From Streptomyces griseicoloratus (GTDB taxonomy: Bacteria; Actinomycetota; Actinomycetes; Streptomycetales; Streptomycetaceae), in NCBI RefSeq assembly GCF_014534645.1, contig NZ_JACVQF010000186.1:1-64000 (forward strand): a stretch of DNA of 64,000 bases. The letters are read 5' to 3'. Every line of letters begins with the position of its first letter. The first letter of the stretch is position 1. This document shows, in pieces, positions 34,985 through 44,190 of the stretch. A program made the translations under genes and the position numbers. The notes under the pieces were generated by a model. It ran no database searches. It had not been told where the DNA came from and saw only the letters and a list, made by a program, of their open reading frames with translations.

Positions 34985-35536
34985 TCACGTATTCCCCGGA
35001 GCAGGCCGGCCGTCCGCCTCCGCGAGATCCTTCATCCCGCGCAGCGACGCGTCGATGTTCGCGCGGAGCTCCCCGAGGCGGTGGGCGACCACCTCCTCCT
35101 CGCGGTCGGGCATCCGGTCGATGGCCAGGCTGACCCCGGAACGCCCGGGCCCCACGCGCACCGACTGCCTCAGACGTGTACCCGAGACATCGGGCTCCAA
35201 CTCGAAACGCCAGGTGGCCATGGGCTCGTCCGGGGCCGGCCCGGACCCGGCGAACCTGCCGTCCTGGTCCAGGACGACCCAGCCGAACACCCGGGGCTCG
35301 TGCAGTTCCACCACGCGGGAGACGGTCCGCCACTCGCCGAGCAGGGGATGGCGGTTGTACCCGGCGAAGGCCGCACCCACGGCCGGCCCGGCCGCGCCGT
35401 CGATCCATTCCACCCGCTGCAGTTCGGGACTCAGCCGGGCGGGCAGGTGGATGTCGGTCACCAGGGCCCAGACCCTCGCCCGATCGGCCCGGATGTGGAC
35501 CTCGCAGGTCACGGTCGGTCCATCGGCGTACTTCAC
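34985..35536 (-). CDS. SRPBCC family protein
   Basis: 183 aa, ATG at 35536 with GGGGGG upstream. TVTCEVHIRADRARVWALVT, then IHLPARLSPELQRVEWIDG and a long C-terminal helix containing AHRLGELRANIDASLRGMKD, match the polyketide-cyclase-like SRPBCC pattern for ligand binding. Ligand unknown. It is separated by about 150 nt from the hypothetical/phosphoribosyltransferase pair downstream and by 94 nt from the FAD oxidase on the same strand. Confidence 0.85.
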   Translation of the reverse strand: MKYADGPTVTCEVHIRADRARVWALVTDIHLPARLSPELQRVEWIDGAAGPAVGAAFAGYNRHPLLGEWRTVSRVVELHEPRVFGWVVLDQDGRFAGSGPAPDEPMATWRFELEPDVSGTRLRQSVRVGPGRSGVSLAIDRMPDREEEVVAHRLGELRANIDASLRGMKDLAEADGRPAPGNT

Positions 35537-35630
35537 GTCGCCCCCCCCGTGTCGTCCGGATCGCCGTTCGCATGGTGCGTAGGCCGGATGCTAGCCGGGC
35601 GTCGTGGCCGGCAGCCGGGCGACGCCCGGA

Positions 35631-37553
35631 TCACAGCAGGTGCGCCACCGCCCGGTGGGCCGCGTCGAAGGCGGCGTGCGTGTAACCGAAGGCCTCGGCG
35701 TCCGAGTTGGCGATCGCGATCCTGCCGACCGGGCGGCGCGCCTTCACGTACGGCCGCTGCGGCTCGGGCAGGAACAGCGCCGGGTCGTCGAGGGAGTTGT
35801 ACTCGTAGGCGTAGCCGTGCGCCCAGCGGTTGACGGTGATGGCGGTGATGCCGCGGCCCGGGTCGAAGCCGTACGCGCCCAGGGAGCGGGCCATGGAGTC
35901 GCGGATCTCGCGTTCGAAGTCCTCGAAGGCCATGCGGATCAGGGTGCGCCGCCCCGCCTTGTGCTGCTCGCGGCAGACCAGGCCCGGGGAGTTCGGGGTG
36001 GCCGACAGGGACACGACGGTGGGCAGCTCGGGGCGGTGCGGCATGCTGAAGTCGCCGATCTCGGTGACCGTCGGCAGGCCGAATCCGGAGAAGAACATCG
36101 ACGGGGTGCTCACCCGGGAGACACGCGCCCTGGCGAAGGGCTGCCAGTCCCGCAGCGCCACCCGCGCGTACACCAGGGGCACCTTCACGCCGTACCGCAT
36201 CGCGGCGGCCTGGTCGGCCGGCAGTTCCGGGACGACGTAGGAGGTGACGGAGTTCCAGCAGGCCATCACCACGCCCTTCGCGCGCACGCGGTGGCTGCGG
36301 CCGTCCCGGGAGTAGTCGACCACCGCGCCGTGCGGGCCGTCGTTGCGGACCTGGAAGGCCGTGCTGGACAGCCGGATGCGGACGCGGTTGCCCGGGTGGT
36401 CGAGGCGGGAGTAGTCCGCCTTCGCGGTGACGATCTCCCGCCAGTCGGGCCCGCGCACGTCGAAGGCGTGCGGGACGAGCCTGCTGACCAGCAGCCTGGC
36501 CAGCGAGGCGTTGCCCTCGGGGAAGTAGAAGTTGCCGTCCTCCTCGGTCGCCGCCAGGTGCATCAGCGGGGTGGCGCCCGCTCCCGGCCACGGCGTGTGG
36601 GCGAGTCCCAGACCGTCGAAGCCCGGCTGCCCGGTCGCCCAGGCGTCGGCCGCGGCCACTCGGTCGACGTCGACGCCCCACAGCCCGTTGGTCCCGCGCC
36701 TGACGATCTCCAGGGCGTCGTCGTCCAGGCCGATCTTCTCGCGCAGATAGGTCTCGTAGGGGGTGCGGGCCAGGATCTCCTTCTTCTGGGCGTCCGTCAG
36801 CCCGGGGTAGTGGTCCCCGGCGGAGGCGTACAGCCGCACCAGCGCCGCCCGGCTCTCCTCGGACAGGGGGAGCCTGGTGACGTACGACGCCCAGGACTCG
36901 CCCGGCTCCCGGATCACCAGCCGGTCCTCGCCCCAGCGCTCGGAGTTGAACAGGGTGCCGCCGCGCAGCGAGTACCGCGCGTAGGCGTCGTCCTTGACGG
37001 TGGCCTCCAGTGCCTTCAGGTCCACCCCGAGGTCTTCGGTCAGCAGGTCGCGGGCCTCGCGCGACCAGGTGCTGGGGGTGTCGATGTTGACGGTGCCGCC
37101 GTTGGACAGCAGCATCGTCCGGCCGACGTGGAACTCGTTGCGCCGCGCGTGACCGCCGAAGTCGTCCAGGGCGTCCAGGACGAGGACGCGTGCCCGCGGG
37201 CCGGCGTGCTTGCGGTACAGGTACGCCGCGGCCAGGCCGCTGAGGCCGCCGCCGACCACCACGAGGTCGTAGGACTCGTGCGTGTCGACGATGTGCCCCG
37301 GTGCGAAGTCCCCGTCCCGTACGGCGTGTGCCACCTCGTACGCCCCGGGCTGCTGCCCGCGCAGACCGGTCCCGGTGGGCGGGTAGGGCACCGGGGGTCT
37401 GCCCTGCCCGTGGCCCGGGGCGTGTGCGTGCGCGGCGCCGGGAAGGGCCGTCGCCGCGGCCGCGGCGACGGTGGTGACGGCCACCCCGTCCAGGAAGTCC
37501 CGGCGCGTGATCTTCCGTCCCATACCGAGCTCGTGATCGCTGAACCTGGCCAT
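35631..37553 (-). CDS. Tat-exported FAD-dependent amine oxidase/spermidine-dehydrogenase-like enzyme
   Basis: 640 aa using ATG at 37553; another ATG at 37568 is in frame. The twin-arginine signal GRKITRRDFLDG is at residues 12-23, followed by an Ala-rich hydrophobic stretch. The FAD-binding motif VVVGGGLSGLAAAYLY begins near residue 98. FGGHARRNEFHVGRTMLLSN and WSREARDLLTEDLG resemble bacterial spermidine-dehydrogenase-like proteins. The C-terminal VGRIAIANSDAEAFGYTHAA fits the end of the FAD fold. Substrate probably an amine, but this is inference. Divergent from the GAF-PP2C gene. Confidence 0.83.
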   Translation of the reverse strand: MARFSDHELGMGRKITRRDFLDGVAVTTVAAAAATALPGAAHAHAPGHGQGRPPVPYPPTGTGLRGQQPGAYEVAHAVRDGDFAPGHIVDTHESYDLVVVGGGLSGLAAAYLYRKHAGPRARVLVLDALDDFGGHARRNEFHVGRTMLLSNGGTVNIDTPSTWSREARDLLTEDLGVDLKALEATVKDDAYARYSLRGGTLFNSERWGEDRLVIREPGESWASYVTRLPLSEESRAALVRLYASAGDHYPGLTDAQKKEILARTPYETYLREKIGLDDDALEIVRRGTNGLWGVDVDRVAAADAWATGQPGFDGLGLAHTPWPGAGATPLMHLAATEEDGNFYFPEGNASLARLLVSRLVPHAFDVRGPDWREIVTAKADYSRLDHPGNRVRIRLSSTAFQVRNDGPHGAVVDYSRDGRSHRVRAKGVVMACWNSVTSYVVPELPADQAAAMRYGVKVPLVYARVALRDWQPFARARVSRVSTPSMFFSGFGLPTVTEIGDFSMPHRPELPTVVSLSATPNSPGLVCREQHKAGRRTLIRMAFEDFEREIRDSMARSLGAYGFDPGRGITAITVNRWAHGYAYEYNSLDDPALFLPEPQRPYVKARRPVGRIAIANSDAEAFGYTHAAFDAAHRAVAHLL

Positions 37554-37843
37554 GCGAGACCCCCACATCGATCTGCGGATTTCGGAGCGGAGCTGCGTGC
37601 CAGGAATGCTAACGAGTCGTATCTCCGATTATGAAGTACGAATTCCGTCGCATACACGGCCTTTTGATGCGGGATCGGTAAGCCGGGTCGTCGGGGTGCG
37701 GGGCGTGTCACCGGTCGCGGGGCGGGAGGAAGCGTGGCACGGTGCATGCGCCGTGGGCGGCCGCACCGGCCCGTGCGCCCCGCCCGCATGCGCGTCGTGC
37801 AACAGGGGCACCCGGAGCTGACAGCGGAAGTGAGGCGGTGGTG

Positions 37844-39217
37844 ATGGCGGAGGACTGGCTGGAGCCGCGGGGCACGGGTGACGCCCGGCAGCCCGAGGAG
37901 CCGTACATGTCACTGCTCGACCTGCCGCTCAGCTCCGATCTGAACCGCATCGGCGAGCAGCTGCACGCACTGGCCCGTGCCCAGAGCACGCTCCAGGAGC
38001 TGCTCCAGGCGGTGGTGAACATCACCGGCGAACTGGAGCTGCCCGCGGTGCTGCGCCGTATCGTCCGCACCGCCATGGACCTGGTGGGCGCCCGCTACGG
38101 CGCCATGGGCGTGCTCGACGAGGACGGCAGGTTCCTGGAGGAGTTCATCCCCCTGGGACTCACCGCGAGGGAGCTCGCGGCGCTGGAGGGTGTGGAACTG
38201 CCCCGCGGACGGGGTCTGCTCGGACACCTGATCCACCACCCGGAGCCGCTGCGGGTCAAGGACATCGCCCGCCATCCGGAGTCGGCCGGCTTCCCGCCCG
38301 GCCACCCGCCCATGCGGACCCTGCTCGGCGTCGCCATCAGCGTACGCGGCCGGATCTACGGCAACCTCTACCTCTCCGAGCGCGAGGACGGGCAGCCCTT
38401 CGACCGGCACGACGAGGGCGTGGTCCGCGCACTCGCCGGCACCGCCGGCGTGGCGATCGAGAACGCCCGCCTCTACCAGCAGGTCCGCAACAGCGCCGAA
38501 CAGTTCCAGCGGCTGCTGCTGCCCCGGCTGCCGGACCTGAGACCCTTCGCCGCCGGGGCGGCCTACCGCCCGGCGAGCGCCCCCGCCGCCGTGGGCGGTG
38601 ACTGGTACGACGCGATGCTGCTGCCCGACGGGGCGTGCGCGGTCGTCATCGGCGACGTGGTGGGCCACGACCTGCGGGCCGCGGCCGACATGGCGCAGCT
38701 CCGCAACATGCTGCGGACCCTGTCATACGACCCGGCCGTGCCGCCCAGCACCTCCCTGGCCCGGCTCGACCGCATCCTGCAGGTCGTGGACGAGGCCCCC
38801 CTCGCCACCGCCCTGCTGGCCCGTCTGGAACCGGCCGACGGAGCCTGGCAGCTGCACTGGTCCAGTGCCGGGCACCCGCCGCCGCTCCTGCTGCTGCCCG
38901 ACGGGCGGGTCCGCTACCTGCACACCGAGCCCGGGGTCCCCGTCGGCGTGGCCGTGGACCTGCCCCGGCCCGACCACAGCCAGGCGGTACCGGTGGACAG
39001 CACGGTCGTCCTCTACACCGACGGCCTGGTGGAGATCCCCGGCCAGCCGCTGGACCGCGGACTGGACGCGCTGGCCGTCACCGCCGCGCGGTACGCCGGA
39101 CGGACTCCGGAGGAACTGTGCCGGGCCCTGGCCGAGAACCATCCCAGCGACGGCCACGACGACATGGCGGTCATAGCCCTGCGCACCCCGCCGCTGACGG
39201 GCTACGCCCGCACCTGA
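37844..39217 (+). CDS. GAF-PP2C (SpoIIE-type) serine phosphatase
   Basis: 457 aa, ATG at 37844 after GAGGCGG; the GTG at 37841 is also possible. A GAF domain spans about residues 65-210 (LVGARYGAMGVLDEDGRFLE, RGLLGHLIHHPEPLRVKDIA). The PP2C/SpoIIE domain spans 220-450 with GGDWYDAMLL, GDVVGHDLRAAADMAQ, SSAGHPPPLLL, LYTDGLVE and GHDDMAV, which hold the metal-binding aspartates. Streptomyces has many such proteins acting on anti-sigma antagonists. No kinase domain is attached. It is divergent from the amine oxidase across 290 nt containing an AT-rich patch at 37600-37670. Confidence 0.92.
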   Translation: MAEDWLEPRGTGDARQPEEPYMSLLDLPLSSDLNRIGEQLHALARAQSTLQELLQAVVNITGELELPAVLRRIVRTAMDLVGARYGAMGVLDEDGRFLEEFIPLGLTARELAALEGVELPRGRGLLGHLIHHPEPLRVKDIARHPESAGFPPGHPPMRTLLGVAISVRGRIYGNLYLSEREDGQPFDRHDEGVVRALAGTAGVAIENARLYQQVRNSAEQFQRLLLPRLPDLRPFAAGAAYRPASAPAAVGGDWYDAMLLPDGACAVVIGDVVGHDLRAAADMAQLRNMLRTLSYDPAVPPSTSLARLDRILQVVDEAPLATALLARLEPADGAWQLHWSSAGHPPPLLLLPDGRVRYLHTEPGVPVGVAVDLPRPDHSQAVPVDSTVVLYTDGLVEIPGQPLDRGLDALAVTAARYAGRTPEELCRALAENHPSDGHDDMAVIALRTPPLTGYART

Positions 39218-39259
39218 GGCGGGGCGCCCGGCCGGGCGGGCCCGGCGCGGGACGCGAGG

Positions 39260-39694
39260 TCACCGGCCGCCGGCTCCGGGGACGTCCGGGCGGGGCCGCA
39301 CGGTGCCGAGGAAGCGCCGCACGCTGATCTCGATCACGACGCGCGCCGGGTTCGCCCGCGGCTGCCGGTAGCGTGCGGCGTAGCGGGCCTCCGCGTCGCG
39401 GACGGCGTCCGCGTCGTCCCGCACGGTCGCGGTCCCCTCCAGGGTGGACCAGCGGCGGCCGTCCACCTGGCTCACGGCGACGACGGGCCGGTCCGCCCGC
39501 TCGACGTTGCGGACCTTCGCGGTGTCGCGGCTCGTGATCACCCGCGCCGTGCGGGTGGCGTGGTCGTACGTCACACCGACCGGCACCAGGTGCGGGCTCC
39601 CGTCGGGACGCGGTGTGGACAGGAAGCACACCCGGCGCTCCTGCCAGAACCTCTCGAAATCGGCGTCCGCGTCGTCCCGCTGCTCAGTGTCCAT
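39260..39694 (-). CDS. PPOX-class flavin/F420-type oxidoreductase
   Basis: 144 aa, ATG at 39694 with GAGGAGG upstream. RRVCFLSTPRPDGSPHLVPV and RVITSRDTAKVRNVERADRP follow the split-barrel pattern of PPOX/F420-binding pyridoxamine-oxidase-like proteins. WSTLEGTATVRDD is the family's third strand region. Enzymes of this type bind FMN or F420 and often reduce quinones or act in stress. Divergent from the DUF2243 gene, with a 20-bp palindrome 11 nt upstream of its start. Confidence 0.85.
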   Translation of the reverse strand: MDTEQRDDADADFERFWQERRVCFLSTPRPDGSPHLVPVGVTYDHATRTARVITSRDTAKVRNVERADRPVVAVSQVDGRRWSTLEGTATVRDDADAVRDAEARYAARYRQPRANPARVVIEISVRRFLGTVRPRPDVPGAGGR

Positions 39695-39704
39695 CGGCCC
39701 TCCT

Positions 39705-39724
39705 CACGACCGGGGCCGGTCGTG
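39705..39724. promoter_or_regulatory. Perfect palindrome upstream of the PPOX gene
   Basis: CACGACCGGGGCCGGTCGTG has 9-bp arms and a 2-bp centre, and lies 11 nt upstream of the PPOX start, overlapping its ribosome-binding region. It may be an operator or a 5' leader hairpin that controls translation. Confidence 0.5.
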
Positions 39725-39915
39725 CCCACGCGCCCGTGGCACGTGTCCGGGCCACGCCGCCGGTGATCACCGCGCCATCATACGAGACACGCCCGACGCG
39801 GCCCGGTGTGGGTGAAACGGCGGAACGCACGGGCGGACGGGTGACCGGGGCGGGCGGAGCGGGAAACCGTGTCCGGAAGATCCGAGCACGGTCGACGGGA
39901 CGGAGAACACAGGTG

Positions 39916-40464
39916 ATGGCCACCACGGCGGGCGACGCCCGGACGGCCCCGACGCCGCCGGTCAGTATCCGGCTGCCCGGCATCCTCCTCGGTGTGGGGC
40001 TCGGCGGGTTCGTCGACGGCATCCTGCTCCACCAGCTCCTGCAGTGGCACCACATGCTCACCAGCACCGACCACGACCGCATCGGCGTGAAGTACTACAG
40101 CCCGCGGACCGTCTCCGGGCTGGAGATGAACACCGTCTGGGACGGCATCTTCCACGCCGTGTGCTGGATCGCCGTCCTGGTGGGTCTGGCCGTGCTGTAC
40201 TCACGGGTCACGCACAACCGGCGGGCGGTGTGGCGCTCACGGGTGCTCTGGGGCTGGGTCCTGGCCGGCTGGGGTCTGTTCAACCTCGTCGAAGGCCTTC
40301 TGGACCACCAGATCCTGGGCATCCACCACGTCCACGGCGGCCCGCACCAGGCATGGTGGGACGCCGGGTTCCTCGTCCTCGGCGCGCTGCTGCTGGCGGG
40401 CGGTTACCTGCTGCAGCGCGGCGGCCGGCCCGTCGACCCCGGCGCTCCCCGGGGCGCCGTCTGA
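39916..40464 (+). CDS. DUF2243 membrane protein
   Basis: 182 aa, ATG at 39916; the preceding GTG at 39913 is also in frame. Four hydrophobic segments. GVGLGGFVDGILLHQLLQWH, then MLTSTDH and WDGIFHAVCWIAVLVGLAVL, are characteristic of DUF2243. The repeated His residues in TM1 and later (LDHQILGIHHVHGGPHQAWW) suggest heme or metal binding. It overlaps the CtaG-like gene (TGATG), a pairing that suggests a role in respiratory oxidase assembly, as inference. Confidence 0.85.
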   Translation: MATTAGDARTAPTPPVSIRLPGILLGVGLGGFVDGILLHQLLQWHHMLTSTDHDRIGVKYYSPRTVSGLEMNTVWDGIFHAVCWIAVLVGLAVLYSRVTHNRRAVWRSRVLWGWVLAGWGLFNLVEGLLDHQILGIHHVHGGPHQAWWDAGFLVLGALLLAGGYLLQRGGRPVDPGAPRGAV

Positions 40465-41432
40465 TGGACGCCGTCCACCCCGGGCACCACGACGGCACCG
40501 GAAGCGGCGGCTCCCTGGCGGCGGTGCTCACGGTGCTGGTGCTGACCGCCGCGGCCGCGGCCTATCTGCTGGCCGTACGCCGGGCCCGCCGCCGCAACCC
40601 CGTCCGGGGCTGGAGCGACTGGCGGTCGGCGTCGTTCCTCCTCGGACTGGCCGTGCTGGCCCTCGCCCTGCTGCCGCCGGTCGGGCCGGCCGCGCACACC
40701 GACTTCCGGGGACACATGGCGCAGCACATGCTCGTCGGCATGTACGCCCCGCTCGCGCTGGTACTGGCGGCGCCGGTCACCCTGCTGCTCCGCGTACTGC
40801 CGCCGGCCCGGGCGCGCCGGACGACGGCACTGCTGCACAGCCGCCCCGCGCGCCTGGCCGGCCACCCCGCCGTGGCGCTCGCGCTGAGCACGGGGTCCCT
40901 GGGGGTGCTCTACTCCACCCCGCTGCTGAACGCGGCCATGGGCCACCCCGCCGGGCACTGGCTGATGAACGCCCACTTCCTGGTGTCCGGGTGCCTGTTC
41001 GCCCACGCCGTCGCCGGGCCGGACCCCGCGCCCGCGCGGCCCGGCGTACCGGCCCGGCTGGTCTGCCTCGGCGTCGCCATCGCCGCCCACGCCCTGATCG
41101 CCCAGGCGATGTACGGCGGCTTCCTCGTCGGCGTCCACGCGCCCGCCGCACAGGTACGGCAGGGAGCAGAGATCATGTACTACGCCGGGGACATCGCCGA
41201 ACTGCTCCTCGCCGCGGCTCTGGTGGCCACCTGGCGGCCCGAGCGCCGCGGGGTCCGTCACCGGCCGGCCGGTGACGCCACGGCGTCGAGCACCGGTCCG
41301 CCCGCCACACCCAGACCGAGTGAGACCGCCGTCGCCGCGTACGCCACGGCACGCGCCGTACGGGAGCCGCCGTCCGGGGACCGCGACGCGGGGCCGCTGG
41401 AGGAGACCGCGGGCACGATCCAGCGCAGGTAG
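40464..41432 (+). CDS. CtaG-like cytochrome c oxidase assembly membrane protein
   Basis: 322 aa, ATG at 40464 overlapping the DUF2243 stop (TGATG). Seven or so membrane segments. HMAQHMLVGMYAPLALVLAA, LLRVLPPARARR and HFLVSGCLFAHAVAG match the caa3-type CtaG family, with conserved histidines. The family is involved in copper delivery to oxidases. The C-terminal 58 residues after WRPERR are low-complexity and lie antisense to the last 175 nt of the convergent nuoN-like gene, so the true end may be less constrained. Confidence 0.85.
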   Translation: MDAVHPGHHDGTGSGGSLAAVLTVLVLTAAAAAYLLAVRRARRRNPVRGWSDWRSASFLLGLAVLALALLPPVGPAAHTDFRGHMAQHMLVGMYAPLALVLAAPVTLLLRVLPPARARRTTALLHSRPARLAGHPAVALALSTGSLGVLYSTPLLNAAMGHPAGHWLMNAHFLVSGCLFAHAVAGPDPAPARPGVPARLVCLGVAIAAHALIAQAMYGGFLVGVHAPAAQVRQGAEIMYYAGDIAELLLAAALVATWRPERRGVRHRPAGDATASSTGPPATPRPSETAVAAYATARAVREPPSGDRDAGPLEETAGTIQRR

Positions 41433-42682
41433 TAGAACAGGGAGGCCACCGTGTTCACGGCGGCCAGCACGGCGAGCCACGCGTACCCGCCGTCGAGCGC
41501 GGCGCCGAACGCCTCCAGCTTGCCGAGGAAGACCGCCGTGGGCGGCGTGCCGACGAGCCCCAGCAGACAGACGACGAGGCACGCGGCCAGCAGCGGACGT
41601 CGCCCGGCCAGCCCCCGGCAGTCGTCGAGACCGCGGGCGCGGGGGAGCGCGCAGACGACGGCGAAGGCACCGAGGTTGGTCACCGCGTACGCGGCGAGGT
41701 AGTACAGCAGGGCCTGCCGGGCGAGGTCCGAGCGCCCCGCGACGGCCACCGGCATCAGCAGGTAGCCGACCTGACTGATCGTCGAGTAGGCCAGCAGCCG
41801 CTTGACGTCCTGCTGGAAGAACGCGCCCAGATTGCCGAGCGTCATCGACGCGGCGGCGAGGACGGCGACAAGAGCGGACCACGGCAGCGCGGCGTCCGCG
41901 AAGACCTGGCCGCCGAGGCGGAACAGCGCGGCCAGGGCGCCGGTCTTCGGCAGCGTCGTCAGGAGCGCCGCCACCGGCGGGGCGCCGCCCTGGACGGCGT
42001 CCGGCACCCAGAAGTGCGCCGGTACGCCGCCGGCCTTGAACAGCAGGCCCGCCAGCAGCCCGGCCGCGCCGGCCGCGACCAGCGCGGCGGGAGCGTCGCG
42101 GAACGCCTCACCCAGGACCCGGTAGGAGGTCGCGCCGCCCGCCGCGTACAGGATCACGATGCCGGTCAGTATGAGGACGCCCAGCAGCGCGCCGAGCACG
42201 TAGTACTTCAGTGCGCCCTCGGTGCCGGGACCGTCCTTGCGGAATCCCACCAGGGCGTAGGCCGGGATACCGGCCAGCAGGTACCCGGCGGCGAGCAGCA
42301 GCAGGTCCTGGGCGCCGGCCGTCATCAGCGCGCCGAGCGCGGCCAGCTGTACCAGGACGTAGTACTCGCTCTCCCGCGCGTCCCCGCGCAGCGCCGGGAA
42401 CGAGAGGCCGAGGACGGCGAGCGTGCCTGCCAGGATCACGATCCGCGACGCGGCGGTCACGGGGTCGAGGGCGAAGGCCCCGCCGAAGACCGTCGTGACC
42501 GGCCCGGCCGCGGCCACGGACGCGGCGGCGACCCCCGCGGCGCAGGCCGCGAGCGCCAGCGCGCCCACGGCCCACTGCCGGGCCCGCGGCAGCCAGGAGC
42601 CGAGCAGCAGCCCGAGCACGGCGGACCCGGCGAGCAGCACCTCCGGCAGCAGGCCGAGCGGGTTCTCGTGCGCCCCGGTCAT
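41258..42682 (-). CDS. nuoN: NuoN-like complex I subunit
   Basis: 474 aa, ATG at 42682 overlapping the nuoM stop (ATGA). About 14 membrane segments. Lys in LLFKAGGVPAHFWVPDAVQG and in LLTTLPKTGAL match the central pump lysines, and GTPPTAVFLGKLEAF keeps the C-terminal lysine. The TM5 glutamate found in most NuoN (ELL context) appears replaced in AAGYLLAGIPAYALVG. QDVKRLLAYSTISQVGYLLM is intact. Expected to be an antiporter-like subunit. Its 3' end overlaps the CtaG-like gene by 175 nt in antisense. Confidence 0.9.
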   Translation of the reverse strand: MTGAHENPLGLLPEVLLAGSAVLGLLLGSWLPRARQWAVGALALAACAAGVAAASVAAAGPVTTVFGGAFALDPVTAASRIVILAGTLAVLGLSFPALRGDARESEYYVLVQLAALGALMTAGAQDLLLLAAGYLLAGIPAYALVGFRKDGPGTEGALKYYVLGALLGVLILTGIVILYAAGGATSYRVLGEAFRDAPAALVAAGAAGLLAGLLFKAGGVPAHFWVPDAVQGGAPPVAALLTTLPKTGALAALFRLGGQVFADAALPWSALVAVLAAASMTLGNLGAFFQQDVKRLLAYSTISQVGYLLMPVAVAGRSDLARQALLYYLAAYAVTNLGAFAVVCALPRARGLDDCRGLAGRRPLLAACLVVCLLGLVGTPPTAVFLGKLEAFGAALDGGYAWLAVLAAVNTVASLFYYLRWIVPAVSSSGPASRSPDGGSRTARAVAYAATAVSLGLGVAGGPVLDAVASPAGR

Positions 42683-44184
42683 CGGGCGAGCAGCTCCAGC
42701 ACGGTGCGGGAGGCCGGTTCGACGACGTCCAGCAGGAAGCGCGGCGCCACTCCCAGCACCACCGCCATGCCGAGCAGCGGTACGACCGCGAGGGCCTCGT
42801 GGGCGCGGATGTCCGGGAAGGCGCGCGGTGTGCCGGGGCCGTCCGGAAGACGCAGCGGACCCATGAGGACCTGGCGCAGCGCCCGCAGGAACAGCCCCGC
42901 CGTGAGGAGGATGCCGAGCACCGCGAGGGACGTCGCCACGGGACGCGGCCCGAGGCTGCCGGTGAAGATCTGGAACTCGGCGACGAAGCCCGAGAAGCCC
43001 GGCAGTCCGAGCGAGGCGAAGGCCGCCACGCCGGTCAGCGCGGCGAACACCGGCGCCACGGCGGCGACCCCGGAGTAGGACGCCATGTCGTACGTCCGTC
43101 CGCGCTCGTACAGCACCCCGCAGAGCAGGAACAGCGCCCCCGTCAGCAGCCCGTGACTGACCATCTGCGTCACCGCTCCCGTGACGGCCAGGGACCGGGC
43201 CTGTGCGGAGGTGCCGGCCGTGGCGGCGGCCGCGCCGACGGCGACGACCACGTAGCCCATGTGGTTCACGGAGGTGTACGCCACCATCCGCTTGAGGTCC
43301 GTCTGGGCGAGGGCGACGAGGGCACCGTGCAGCACGGAGAGGACGCCGACGACGACCAGGGCGAGCGCCCAGCGGCGCCAGCTCCCGGGCAGCATCGGCA
43401 TGGCGATGCGGAGGAATCCGTACGTGCCCATCTTCAGCAGCACCCCCGCGAGGATCGCCGAGCCCGCCGCCGGCGCCTCCACGTGCGCCGGCGGCAGCCA
43501 GGTGTGGAAGGGCACCGTCGGCGTCTTGACCGCCAGCCCCACCCCGATGGCGAGCAGGACGACGGCGCCGTACGCGGCGCGGCCGGCGAGCGGGTTGCGT
43601 TCGGTCAGCTCGACCATGTCGAAGGTGTGCGGCGCCGCCGCGAGGTACAGACCGATGAAGCCCAGCAGCAGGGCGAGCGAGCCGGTGAAGGTGTACAGGA
43701 AGAACTTCAGCGCGGCGCGCCCCGCCTGCCGGTGGCCCCATCCGGCGATGACGAAGTACATCGCCACGATGGACAGGTCGAAGAAGACGAAGAAGAGGAT
43801 CAGGTCCAGGGCCGCGAAGAGGCCCAGGCACGTCGTCTCCAGGAAGAGGAACAGCGCGGCGAGCTCGCGCACCCGGCGGGTCTCCCGCAGCGAGTACAGC
43901 GCGCAGGCCAGGAAGAGCAGGCAGGTGAGCGCGAGCAGCGGCAGCGACAGCCCGTCGACGCCGACGTGATAGCCAACTCCGGCGCCGGGGATCCACCGGG
44001 CGCGCTGCTCGTACTGCAGGCCGCCCGTGGTTTCGTAGCCCGCCCACAGGGTGACGACCAGGGCGAGTTCGAACGCGCAGACCACGACCCACACCCACCG
44101 CACGACGGACGCCGGCGTACGGCGGGGCAGGGCGAACAGCGGCAGCGCGACGGCCGCGGGCACGAAGACGAGGGCGGTCAGCAA
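42679..44184 (-). CDS. nuoM: NuoM-like complex I subunit
   Basis: 501 aa, TTG at 44184 with GAGGTGA upstream. VGVDGLSLPLLALTCLL marks the start of the antiporter core. LAVKTPTVPFHTWLPPAHVE and LAGVLLKMGTYGFLR keep both central lysines, MVSHGLLTGALFLLCGVLYE keeps the histidine helix, and GFVAEFQIFTGSL keeps the C-terminal glutamate. The TM5 glutamate is replaced by Asp in FFVFFDLSIVAMYF. The common WLPDAH is WLPPAH. Proton-pumping seems possible. Seven nucleotides from the nuoL stop. Confidence 0.92.
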   Translation of the reverse strand: MLTALVFVPAAVALPLFALPRRTPASVVRWVWVVVCAFELALVVTLWAGYETTGGLQYEQRARWIPGAGVGYHVGVDGLSLPLLALTCLLFLACALYSLRETRRVRELAALFLFLETTCLGLFAALDLILFFVFFDLSIVAMYFVIAGWGHRQAGRAALKFFLYTFTGSLALLLGFIGLYLAAAPHTFDMVELTERNPLAGRAAYGAVVLLAIGVGLAVKTPTVPFHTWLPPAHVEAPAAGSAILAGVLLKMGTYGFLRIAMPMLPGSWRRWALALVVVGVLSVLHGALVALAQTDLKRMVAYTSVNHMGYVVVAVGAAAATAGTSAQARSLAVTGAVTQMVSHGLLTGALFLLCGVLYERGRTYDMASYSGVAAVAPVFAALTGVAAFASLGLPGFSGFVAEFQIFTGSLGPRPVATSLAVLGILLTAGLFLRALRQVLMGPLRLPDGPGTPRAFPDIRAHEALAVVPLLGMAVVLGVAPRFLLDVVEPASRTVLELLAR

Positions 44185-44190
44185 GCGGGG

